Assembly: GCA_911728455.2 (NCBI GenBank)
Contig: OU452228.1
Location: 1,612,001-1,676,000 of the forward strand
From: Marthasterias glacialis
Taxonomy: Eukaryota; Echinodermata; Asteroidea; Forcipulatida; Asteriidae
Direction of reading: 5' to 3'
DNA length: 64,000 bases
Shown: piece after piece, positions 21,286-32,119 of the stretch
How the letters are laid out: every line of letters begins with the position of its first letter
Numbering within the stretch: the first letter of the stretch is position 1
The notes under the pieces: generated by a model
The model's input: the letters and a program-made list of their open reading frames with translations, nothing else
What the model was told of the DNA's origin: nothing
Databases searched by the model: none
Made by a program: the position numbers and the translations under genes

Positions 21286-24200
21286 ATGGCATCTTTAAGA
21301 TGCTTAAAAATGTTGCACGAAGGAGGGAAGTTGACTTTGCAAGCCGTTAAAGTTGGAACTGAAATTGTCCGAACATTCCGAACGAGTTCAGCGTACGGTG
21401 TTGAAAGACTCGTGGGGCAAATTCAGTCTTGTCGCTCGGGACCAGTCAGGCTGTCGGTGGTCCTTCCTCGCGGCAGTTACTTGGAATCAAATCACGGCTT
21501 AATAACAAAAAAATCGATACTGAGACTGAGATCTTCAATATCGCTCGAAAGGTAGGTTGGCAAGTATCAATACTGCCTGTATATCTGATCTGATTTTTCA
21601 GTTGTTTTTTGCTTTGCCTTTGTTTTTGTTTTTTTGTTTTACTTTTAGTTTAGTTTTTTTTTTTTTTTTTTTTTAGGGGGGCTAGTTATTAAGTTGCGAT
21701 ACCGATCATGCCGATGATCTATCGATATCTAGACCCAGTAACTGGGGCGCTGTACTCCTTTTTTGAGATTTTGACATTATCGGTCGTACTAGCTAGACGA
21801 CCGATAATGTCAAAATCTGTAGCTAGGAGTAGTAGGACTAGTAGTAGTACTACAACCGATAATGTCAAAATCTGTAGCTAGTGTAGTAGTACTAGTGCTA
21901 TACTAGTATACTACTAGTAGTAGTTTGACCGATATATAATGTCAAAATCTGTAGCTCTCCGATTTGACTCATTCTTGCACTGTTAAACTCGGGTTTAAAT
22001 TAACTTTTGATTTAAGGAAACAACAGAAGCCTGCCAGCAAGATGAAAATGTCCATTTCTGACCCTACTACAATAGTAGTAGTACTAGTACTAGTAGTACG
22101 ACTGATAGTGTCAAAATCTCAAAAAAGGAGTACAGCGCCCCAGTTACTGGGTCTATCTAGGGAAAAGGATACTGAGACTCATGAGAGGTACGGAGAGAGG
22201 GGTGTGTGGCTGACTGAGGCTTAACTTGCTTGAAAATTAATTAGCCTAGATGGGCTTTCAATCTGGCACCACATTATTTGCAATAATTGTAACCCTTCAC
22301 TCCTGGCTTTTGGTCTGAGGAATGCGACCAAGAGCTACAATTATCGCAGCTAGTCCAACAATTAAAATTGCAAGATGACACGGTTTTCCCTGAAAGAAAT
22401 CTGTTTAAATATTTTTTTTCTCAGAACGAATTTTGACAGATGATGCGTTTCAAAACAAAAAAACATCATAAAAACCTTTGCAATGGCATTGACAATGCAC
22501 ACAAAACATAACATGAAAAATAGTTTTATATGGCTAATGGATGTGAGGTAATGTTTGGATCCTGAATTGACTACCACTTAATATCATTGGCAGATTTGTT
22601 TATGCAATACAGGTGGCACAAATATTGTTTTCCTCCACCAAGTAGAAATTTGAAATTTACAATTAATCAATTCATGTTTTATTTAGAGTGTAATACAACA
22701 ATTATCCATCTTAACATGAAAGTTGATCAGGATCCATTCCGCATTATTATAATTCTGTTGATTATTTTGCACAGGAATGAACATGACAGGCTACAGCGAT
22801 GTCTACACACAAGCACTTATGTAATGGACAGAAAAACATGGGAAAGTCATAACCGCAAAATGTATCCACCACAGAAACCAGGGGAGCCTCCACGGATGGC
22901 TGTAAGTAGAGAAGGCTTCGGAATTTGTCGTTATTCATTTATTACTATGAATGGTGATGACCATTAACGAAATGGAAACCATTAAACCAAGTTAGCCTCT
23001 CAACTGTGGACCATTTTGAAAGGTGGAGACTACGGCTTTGACTCTGGCTTAGGCTCCATTCAGCTGTTTGAAGCCCAGCATCAAAAGTGCATGTTTGTAG
23101 AGTAAATGACATAGCCTAAGCCAGAGTTGAAGCAGAAGCCATGATTTTTGAAAAGGACCCATCAAGACCTCTGATCTGCATATTTCATACTCATGGTTGC
23201 ATGAGGCACCTTTGGTATTTATTAGAACCTAGACTTCATATTTCCAGAAAACAAAGCCTCTAACCTAGAATTGACAAAAACTATCCTAATATTTTAATAT
23301 TGTCCGTGTTTTAGTTTATCTAAACAAATACTAAATAAATACCAGAATAAGAAAGAAATGTGTTACTGGACTATTTTTTCTGTGCTTTATCTCTTATCAG
23401 GAGGTTTACTACTCCAGAAAGCAAATCAAGTACAGCATGAGAAAAATGTGGTACATCGCTACATTTGTAAGTAAAGTTAACTTAGATTTTTGGGTCATTC
23501 CGAATAACAAAAAAATAGAAATCAAGATAACGGAATTATGCATAACTTAGTCAAAAACTTGAAACTTCTTTTTTTTTTGACATGCTGGGGGGGGGGGGGG
23601 TTTCACAAAACTAGTCCTAACTTAGGACTAGTCCTAACTTATAACAAGTCATATAAGTTAAGACTAGTTACTCATCCTAACTGGAGATAAGACTAGTCCT
23701 AGCGCTTTGTGAAATCCACCCCTGGAAACATTCTGAGATGACAGTACAATGTACTTTGAAGATGGTCATACTATAGTTAATTAAGAACCATAGAGCATAC
23801 AGAAGTTGTATACTGACTAGAGTGTTAACTCACGATTCCACCTGCACACATTTTTTAAGCCTCCTGAAAGCAGATATTATGTTCGAGCTTATGCGTGACT
23901 AAGGATTTAATATTTTTTGCATAGAACTTACTTGAAACTGACGCACATGCACATTGTGGGTTTGCGTTATCATGTGAGCAAAATTTAGTTTTTACTGAAT
24001 ATGCAATAAATTTTATAATGCACAGAAAAGAATTAGCACTGACATGCAAAAAGCTGTACAACAGCCTTACAAAATGTCAAGCTTTTAAATAGACTTGTAC
24101 CTAAACCATGAAAACATGGATATGTACACACAGCTTATTATACACAGAGCAAGTTAGCATTCTCGTTAAGAGCCCAGTAACAACATGATGAATTATAAAC

Positions 24201-25732
24201 AGAAGAATTCACACCAATGCAAAGCTCACAATTGTAACTGCGTTTGAATTTTGTTCTTTCAGGTAAAAGGGATGATGATTGATGATGCCCTCAATCAGTT
24301 ACAGTTTGTTAAAAAGAAAGGCGCTGGTATTGTAAGAGAGGTATGACTAATGAACTTGGATTATTAAGTGTTTAGTCTAATGATTTGTTTGAGGTTGTTA
24401 TTTTTGTCCTATGAATGTAATATTAACTTTTATACATTAACTCGAAAGCCAGGGGCATACTTCATGCGAGTTGCGAAAGCGAATTGAATTTTCTAGCATT
24501 ACAAAAGGTAAAGAGCGAGTACCAATTGTCTGTGTCACCAAAAGTCACTTTGCACTCGCTTTCTCGTGAATATGAAACGGCCTTAACTTTCTTGGCAGTC
24601 TGTACAGACCCTGTCCTAAATCAGAATGCTCCACTCTATGGTATCCCAACATGCTAATGTGATGACATTTGTATGCCTGTCATTATGCCAAGACCAAGAT
24701 TGTGTAGTTAGAGACTACAGTACCTAATCAATAAAAACAAGATTGGGAATAATTTGGGGATAGTTAGGATAATTAAGAAGCTTCATCGGTTAAACATACT
24801 GATGATGAAATCACAACAGATTGCCTATGAAATGACTGTCTTACTTTCTGTGTGCAGGTTCTACTTGAGGCCCAAGAAGAAGCTGTTAAGAATCACAACG
24901 TGGAGTTCAAATCCAATCTTCATATTTGTAAGTACAGAGACATATCCTGGCTGCTAAATAATGGTACTAAATATTCACATAAAATAATAAACGATCAGTG
25001 TTTGTGCAGATTCTGAGGTCCCTATATAAACATTGGATTACATATTACCACATTAAGCCACTAGGTAAAAGTGGCACAAGAGATAAATGTATTTATGCAC
25101 AAGGTGATATCTTTCTAAAACATTTTTGAATGCTCACAAACAATTAATGACATCATAAGGGTGTTCAAAAAACACCCAGACACCCATGGCTAATACAATA
25201 CCTACCGGTAAACCTCAGTTTTAAAACAAAGCTTTGCTGCTCTCGCAGACAATAGTGCTTAACGATTTACTGTTAAGCAAAATGAGCAGAATGCCAGTCA
25301 CAGATGGTGCCTGTGACATGGTATTTGCTGTGCTTAGTTACTTTTCGTGCCGAAAGAAGCTCTAGCAAACAGGGTCCATCTTGGGAAATCGAGTTACAAA
25401 CTTTTTGCGTGACATTTAAGTGACGCCCCGCCCTGTTATATATCGTCTCTTGTATACTGAACACTTAAAAGTTGTCCTAAAGTGAGTGACAAACTGAAAA
25501 TAACAGATTTCTCTTCTACACAGCTCAATCTTTTGTTGGTAAGGGAGAGTATGACCATGCCATGCGTATCCATGCCAAGGGTCGTTTCAGCATTATGGAC
25601 CTTGTCTACTGTCATTACTACGTCGTCCTGAAGGAAGGTCCACCACCAAAGAAGATTGAGGCCACAGGGTACGATCAGGCACAGCATTATATCGACTCAC
25701 TCCGTAAAAGGACAGTCATTCACTCACTGTGA
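21286..25732 (+). CDS. MRPL22: Mitochondrial large ribosomal subunit protein uL22m
   Basis: Six exons: 21286-21551, 22775-22901, 23401-23466, 24263-24340, 24858-24927 and 25524-25732 (stop 25730-25732), giving 271 residues (human MRPL22, 206). It belongs to the universal L22 family, which binds 23S/16S-type rRNA and lines the peptide exit tunnel. The L22 core starts near residue 130: EVYYSRKQIKYSMRKMWYIA, MMIDDALNQLQFVKKKGA, EAQEEAVKNHNVEFKSNLHI and RFSIMDLVYCHYYVVLKEGPPP, with the C-terminal LRKRTVIHSL close to the human end. The first exon encodes an Arg/Lys/Ser-rich, acid-poor leader (MASLRCLKMLH...) suited to mitochondrial import; it is longer than in mammals. All introns have GT..AG ends and phases match. 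It is head-to-head with HPF1 and converges on the secreted-peptide gene at 27485-29267. Confidence 0.95.
21730..22155. mobile_element. T1 MITE, longest copy, in MRPL22 intron 1
   Basis: About 426 bp with arms of roughly 58 bp starting TAGACCCAGTAACTGGGGC and running through TGACATTATCGG. The interior repeats the stretch ACCGATAATGTCAAAATCT several times, with CTAGTAGTACTAG-type simple sequence between, so internal expansion explains its size. TA lies at both ends. Confidence 0.85.
22278..22352. mobile_element. H1 hairpin MITE copy in MRPL22 intron 1
   Basis: The arms TTGCAATAATTGTAACCCT and CTACAATTATCGCAGCT are inverted and match the H1 ends. The loop region has diverged. Confidence 0.75.
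23588..23725. mobile_element. MITE with TTTCACAAA / TTTGTGAAA ends, in MRPL22 intron
   Basis: The left end GGTTTCACAAAACTAG and right end CTTTGTGAAATCCACCCC are inverted. The interior is made of alternating TTAGGACTAGTCCTAAC palindromes. From memory, similar sequences are frequent in echinoderm genomes, but I cannot check that here. Confidence 0.75.
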
Positions 25733-25914
25733 GACATTCACATGGAACCTATCTTCCCTGTTGGAGGGATTTCTTAGAGAACTACCCGATGAAAGGTGTT
25801 CACTCAAGAAACTGTTTTCAGGCTAAATTTTGTCACACTTAAGCAAAAATATCTGTAAGCACAATTGTTATTTTGTCTTGCAGTTGGAGAAATGAATTTT
25901 TTCCCATTTTTTCT

Positions 25915-26194
25915 AAGGCCTGTTTAAAATGTCGAGCTCTTGACGTGTCAAATTCAAATATTTTTTTGTCTTGATTCGACACGGCAGGAGCGCGACGTTT
26001 AAAATCACTTTTGAAATTTGTCGCAGCAGAAACTTAGCTCGATCATGGCTCGACAGGCCCTGCCGTGCTATTGGCAAAGTTCAGCAGAAGCACGACGTTT
26101 GAAACCACTGTCGCATCAATGCCCCGCTATTGCCAAACTCAAATGAATTGAATTTGACACAGCAAGAGCGTGACATTTGAAATTGGCCTAAGGC
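25915..26194. mobile_element. TIR element, imperfect ends
   Basis: The left end TAAGGCCTGTTTAAAATGTC and the inverted right end TAGGCCAATTTCAAATGTC agree over most positions and share CTCTTG further in. The interior has three variants of AGCGCGACGTTTRAAA. It is non-coding. Confidence 0.7.
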
Positions 26195-26228
26195 ATAATG
26201 AAAGAGGTGAAATAACCTTTCTGGTAAT

Positions 26229-26386
26229 AGACCCCTTGCATATGATGTCACAAGCTCAAACAGCACCCTCACTATAAACAGGACTGAGTTCAAAGAAAGA
26301 CCTAGATGAGAGCTGCACGCTGAGTGTACACACGTACAAGTTTCCATTGTTTATCCCCAGCAATGTCGGCCTATGCAAGGGGGTCT
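26229..26386. mobile_element. Small TIR element with AGACCCCTTGCATA ends
   Basis: The left end AGACCCCTTGCATATG and right end CTATGCAAGGGGGTCT are inverted. Related ends recur at 29990-30015 and near 30666-30690 and 63320-63345 (AAGGGG[TC]CAATA), so this is a dispersed family. Confidence 0.65.
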
Positions 26387-27484
26387 GTAACCATTTGAGG
26401 GTCTTTTGTTAAGATACTTCAGGAAATATCACTAAGCCAGATGTGATGTTATTTATACAAATTTAATTTAGTTTTGGAAGAGATGCATAAGCTTGATGTC
26501 ATTACAACTGCAGGTTTTGTTTGATTCTGTTGGAATGAGGACTGCACTTGTAACTAATCATGCTTTACATGGGATCAGGCATACCACCATAATCAGAGTC
26601 CAACAGTTTAAGTGTGAAGTTACAATATGGTGCTGGACTTTTTGAGGAAGGATCCTGATAAATAATTCAAGGGAGTTGGGGGTAATACATCATGGAAAAT
26701 ATAGCTTAGGCTGCGGCTATAGTTCACTTTATCTGTATTACCATAATTGCAGCTTGGCCCAATTCATTCCATGTGTAGGACACACATGAGAAACAGAATA
26801 ACTCGTATCATAAAATTTGATGTTCTGGAGTTAATAAAGGCACTGACGGGAGTGACAGGTTAAAAACATGGGGGGAGTGCTGAAGTTACCCCAAACACGA
26901 GCTTTGGCTTCAGATAAGAGTTGAACAAAATCCCTGTACTTTAATTGCAGAAACCAAGAGCCATACCTAAAGACACTTATGTTGCACACTTCTTAGGTTT
27001 ATTTTACTTTTATGTACAATATTTGTAATTAATCAACAGACAATTTAACCCCTCAAGCTTTACAGAAAAATAAATAATTCCGGTTTAAAAGTCAGAACAT
27101 TTCAAGTGTTTTATTTTTTGGGATTTGGAATTTTTGGGATTTGTTAAACATTGTTTTTGAATTTGTTTGAACAGATAGTTTTGGTTCCTTCAAACAGCAC
27201 ATTGAACAGCAAGAGTTGGTTAATTTCACCACCTACATACACTTATAATATGTGATAATTTCAGATAGCTTAATTAAATGGTGTCTTTGTTATTGCAAAC
27301 TTCATTGATACAGAAAACGGTTTTGATTCAAAGAACTATGACAACATTACTGACAAGTAATTTAGTAGAGTGCATCAATTAAAACTTGGAAACCTGTTAA
27401 TTATTTCAAACCAACTAAATTTGATAACAAGATTGTGTAATATTGTAAGGAATTGTCTGAATGTATGTTGAACTGGTGGGTTAT

Positions 27485-29267
27485 TTAGCGTGATTGATGT
27501 CGAGAACCACATGTCCCAGTTGGCTGACCAGGGTGATGATGACATTCATAGTTCGGACAACATACTGCCAGCCTGGAGCACTGTAGGGGAAAGAAACCAG
27601 TATTGGTGCATTGAGCATTGGTTGTTGGAAGAGTATTTTCTAATTGTCTATAAAACACAGTTCTGTTTCAGCATTTCGTCGTGTGCCTGTAAACAATTAC
27701 TGTCCAAAACTGTGTTTCAAGAAAACTGAGTGTGAAAGTTTGGTCGTTTTTCTGCTATTTGTAAGTCATTCAGGAAAGTTAAATTCCGCATAGGAATGGA
27801 AAAACATGTTTTAGATGTAATTCTAGCCACAAAATATAAAAAAGTTATGCCCTACATTTTTCAAAAGAGCCATGTTATTGCTTGTGACCTTTTGTTGGGG
27901 CAAAAAGTTGTAATTTGTGTGTCCGGAAAAGGTCGAACAGCCTTACGACATTCTTCAGGGCACACCACGACTTTAAAACATACGATGGGAATCTCAAAGC
28001 ACTCATTATTGTGAACCCTTTAATGTACACGTATACAGCACCCTATATACATGTATTGCAAGGTGATGTGGCACACAATCTGCAGCCATCCATGCCAGAA
28101 ACACCAGGGCAGACCCTTTCTTTTAACGATAAGTGTACTGGGTACTTTTACGTGCATTACACAATACCTATGGCTTTATTGGCTTTACATCCCATCCTGA
28201 GGACAAAGCAATTATGCGCTTGTCAATTGTAGTCCCGGCCCCCCAGGACCAAGGGATGGCGGGGACTTGGGCCGGGATGTCATTTTGGAAAATGTGACAA
28301 ACGTGGTAGAGTTCCGGCCAAGTCCCTGCAGGGCTGGGCACTCTGAGCAGTGACACCCCCGTCCAAGTCCTGGCCCAAGTCCCCGCCATCCCTGGGTCCT
28401 GGGGGGCCGGGACTACAATTGACAAGTGCATTATGGTGGAGTGTCATGACTGGGAACTGAACCCACCCTCTAACAACACCCTAGATTTGTCTAATACTAG
28501 TTGAAAATGAACACAGTGTAAAGGAGTTGTGCATTTTTGTATTTTTACAGATACATCCTCTTCTATACAAGAAGTATCACCTGGCAAAAAAATCTAATTG
28601 AAATTGTCACAAAGTTGTTGTGTTTTTTTTCTGTTAGCTCAGATAAGTCAAATTGGATTCATACAACGTTTGAGAACCGCCAAGAAAAACTGGAGGTAGG
28701 CCGAGTTCCAATTATTAGAATCCGGCATGTCTCCTAACAACAACCGGACATGAACCATATACTCTGTGGATATTCAAACAAGAAATGCATGGTAATAATG
28801 TTGCAGTGACACAATGTGAATTTTCTCTTTTGAATCCAATATGTGGTTCTGGGAAGAACCGAAACTCAACCGCTCAAACAGTATGCTCTGTTCGTCATTT
28901 AGAACTGATGGCTTCAAATTGGAGCCCTATCTCCAGTTGAGTATGTGTTTTTTGCAGAACTGAAATGTTTGAATCCACAACCTTAAATACCATTTTGTTC
29001 TAGAACTGCCATTAAAAAAAGACTGTTCCTCACCGAATAGCCAGTTATGCCGCACTTGATGATAGGGTTTTCCAAGACCTTTTCTGCGTCAGAAACTATG
29101 TTCTTCATGGATTGAAAACGCAAACGATTGATTTCTTCAGCCTGTTGCCTTGCTGCTTGTTCTACATCGTCTGCACTTCTAATAATGGCGCCTTGTACGG
29201 TTCTTGGACTCATCATGCAGATAACGGGTACCAACAGGAGGACCAGACTCAACGTCACGGAATGCAT
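27485..29267 (-). CDS. Small secreted peptide precursor with cystine-knot-like cysteine pattern
   Basis: Two exons on the minus strand: 29034-29267 (ATG at 29265-29267, ends in phase 0 at a GTGAGG donor) and 27485-27580 (acceptor TTTCCCCTACAG, stop 27485-27487), giving a 109-residue precursor. The first ~26 residues are a clear signal peptide with a LSLVLLLVPV core. A charged, Cys-free segment of about 40 residues rich in Ala/Glu/Gln/Arg follows. The last ~38 residues carry six cysteines spaced C-x6-C-x5-CC-x4-C-x10-C. That spacing fits the general inhibitor cystine knot pattern, found in extracellular regulators, antimicrobial peptides and toxins; nothing here says which. The first cysteine is in exon 1, the other five in exon 2. 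The 1.45-kb intron hosts a SINE fragment split by a MITE. I recognise no named family. The exon join is inferred from phase, splice sites and the cysteine pattern. Confidence 0.6.
28050..28470 (-). mobile_element. SINE fragment split by a MITE, in the peptide gene intron
   Basis: 28050-28218 matches, in the same orientation, the body of the SINE at 46820-47095 (GTGTACTGGGTACTTTTACGTGCATTACACAA compares with its counterpart there in blocks). The match resumes weakly after 28427 with ATTATGGTGGAGTGTC. The inserted piece is 28219-28426. Confidence 0.7.
28219..28426. mobile_element. MITE with ~54-bp GC-rich terminal inverted repeats
   Basis: The arms start CTTGTCAATTGTAGTCCC and are identical but for one indel over about 54 bp, ending in GGGGACTTGGGCC. 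They flank a ~100-bp centre. The element interrupts a SINE; flanking CAATTATG and CATTATGG may be an imperfect target duplication. Its GC content is far above its surroundings. Confidence 0.88.
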
Positions 29268-31987
29268 CGCGCCACTAACAATGAAGTGAAAGAATGTCAC
29301 GTGGCAATGTAATGTACTGATGTTATACAACCCGACGAAAAAAAAACACGAAAAGGGTAACAAAATATCACCCTGCCCTTCCCGATTCTTCCATAAAGTA
29401 TAACACTTAACATTAATTCATTTATCACCGTGTTGCCGTTTTTATCCACATGCCAGTGCCAATCTTTGGAAGAAAAAGGTGCACAGTTATTTCGTATAAA
29501 AAAAATAATGAAAAAAATTATTCCACATTTTTAAAAGACATTTTTTTCTGGATAAGGCCTATATTTTAATTATTCAATGTAAAAGACGGATTCTGAATGC
29601 TCTGACCAAAATTACAACCGCAAACGCAAGTTCCCAAACTCACAATTTCTTTCTTCCCTCATTCCGTCAGAATTGATCACGATATTATGCTGTTTAATTT
29701 TTTATCATCAACAATACGAAATAGTTATGGTCTTACAGTTTTTTCTAACGCTGAACTCCAAAAATCTATCAGAAAGTTCTTTGACGAGGGTGATGCGTCC
29801 GATCATCCGTTGTGCCACGATGTATAAAGCTTGGTCGTGGAAACTTCGATTCCAAACAGTTTTCTTCTAGAATTGTGCGTGAAACGCTCCCTAGCCTGTT
29901 TGATACATAGATAGAATATTCTTTATATTCTATATCTAGTCTATGGTTTGATACCGATCAGGGACGCGGTGCGTCGATACGCAGACGCAATAGACCTTAT
30001 GCACATGACGTCATTTGTGTAGGGCGCCCACGCCTAAAGGTCAAAATGAGGTTGTTCATTGGCCAATACTGTGCGCCGCGCGTACAAATCTGTGCGTTTC
30101 CATTGTTTCATCATCGATTTACCTCGAAGATGGCGGCGTAATGACGTCAATGCATGGGTTACCGTGTAAAAATGGTTCATTTTGAAGTATAGACCTTTCT
30201 TTTGCAACGTCACAGCCTGGGTTTTTGCCAACCAAGATGGAAAAACTATGGGGAGCCATGAATGCAAAGCAAAAACAGATAATCACAGTTTGCAAAAAAT
30301 GATTCACAATATATTCAAAAATTGTTAAACATTTGTTGGAAACAAATCAACCAATAATGGGATGTATTTTCTTTAAATAGAAAGTCGCAAAAAATGTTGA
30401 ATTTGGTCACAACGTCTGTCAACAAGACTTGTATGTTTTGCTACATTTGGCCGTCCATGCCAACCAGCGCGGTTGGTTTGTTTATCAACAAAGGAAAGGT
30501 CTATTGACCCAATTCACCTGACGTCATCATCACAATAATCTTGGTTGCACCATTTTGGTGGACAATGTTATTCAGTGAAGTGCGCATATCAGGAGACGCG
30601 GCGTTTACATGATTGTAAACCTTGACCACCAAAATGGTGAGACTGGGCACAGTCGGCGCGTGTGACTTGCGTGTAAGGGGTCAATAAGATCGCATCAAAA
30701 TGCTTGCGCTCGAATGTTTTTAACAAGCATGCGCACAAAGCAGTCACTTTTGGGAACCAATCAGCGTTGTTTTAGCGCTTCTCTACACCGGGGGTTGGTT
30801 AGAGACGAGATAAATCTATATGGAGCGCTGCACATAATAGAAGCGTGGTTGTATTTTTGGCCCTTTTCGCCGGGTTTTCTTCCGTCTGCTTTACAAGTAG
30901 TTTTATTTCTTGAAAGTATGTTGAATTAGACATACATACACACACTGTTCTCACTGATTAAAAAGAAAACAACCAAAACATTCTCAAATAGGAGGCATTT
31001 CCTTAATGTGGTTATCAGTCTCAAATTGAAGACTATTAATTTAAGAGATCGCCAGAGCATCATACTTCGACGTCTTTTTTTATTACTTATCTGGACAGTC
31101 TCTGTGGGGGCACGTGGCCTCCCCTCCCCCAGAAGAAAAATCCAGATATAATGTAATGCAAAAACAAACATTGCCCCTGGCCCCGCCCCCACTGAAAAAA
31201 CACTACCCCTGTGCCCCACTACATATTTTGGGCTCAACAGTAACGCAAGTCGTAAATAAATTACTTTTGTGACATCACAAATACTTCCAATAATCGTTTC
31301 AAACTTTCAGTTCAGTTACATTTGACAGAACTTGTACATGTATTTTAATATTCACATATCACTTATTTTATAAAATGTACAACATTTAAAAAATAATAAT
31401 AATACAAATACCGGTTTATGACCATTATTTTGAATACCTGCTTACAGTTTTATGTACAGAAAATTAATTATAGATAATATTACTGATTATCTGTTTAATG
31501 ATGAAATAATGAAAAAAGGCATTTATTGTATTGATAAAAAATATGCACTTATCATGACAAATAAAGATATGGCTACACAATTCTTCGCAGAATTCAACAA
31601 AGTCTTCTTTTTGACTTTCATGAACAGATTTCCTTTCAAAAAAGAGAAGTTACATGAATCAGTATTATATTTCGATTTTAAATTGAATTGTTTTGTTGAT
31701 TTTCTTCTTCAAACTTCACTCATTTTTCTTCAAATTTCTAACAGTACAAAAACACAGACTTCATATTAGAAAGAACAGTTTCACTGTGCCAAGAAGATGT
31801 GGAACCATACCATTTTCCACCCAGCCTCATTCTGCGCCAGTCAAGACCAGCTTTTCTTACTGACTTGCTCTCAATAGAAAAATGGTTCCATGAAAATAGT
31901 TGTACATGTAGTTAATTTGATAGTCAGGGACCTGCCTCTACATCAGTGTATATTACAATCTCTCCAGTCAGCCAGCCTTTTGACATA

Positions 31988-32119
31988 GGCCGTTTACGAA
32001 AACACGGCTTGAGTTTGGGCTCCGTTAGTTATCTAGAAAATGTGTGCTTTCCGTACGGGGCTTTAAACAGGCGGACGAAGCCCAAGCCCAAGCCACAAGC
32101 CGTGGTTTCGTAAACGCCC
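31988..32119. mobile_element. Small TIR element, CGTTTACGAAA ends
   Basis: The left end GGCCGTTTACGAAAACACGG and the inverted right end CGGGCGTTTACGAAACCACGG are near-identical, both continuing CTTG. The centre contains AAGCCCAAGCCCAAGCC. It is non-coding. Confidence 0.75.

Larger units (their letters stand above)
25733..27484. other. Region between MRPL22 stop and the convergent peptide gene
   Basis: It contains two TIR elements (25915-26194 and 26229-26386). Candidate poly(A) signals lie back to back: AATAAA on the plus strand at about 26832 and 27069, and on the minus strand at 27110-27115. No coding sequence is seen. Confidence 0.55.

Noticed and set aside
31452-31769. 105-codon plus-strand open frame
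   Set aside because: Lys/Phe/Ile-rich low-complexity translation in an AT-rich stretch with no resemblance to a known protein.
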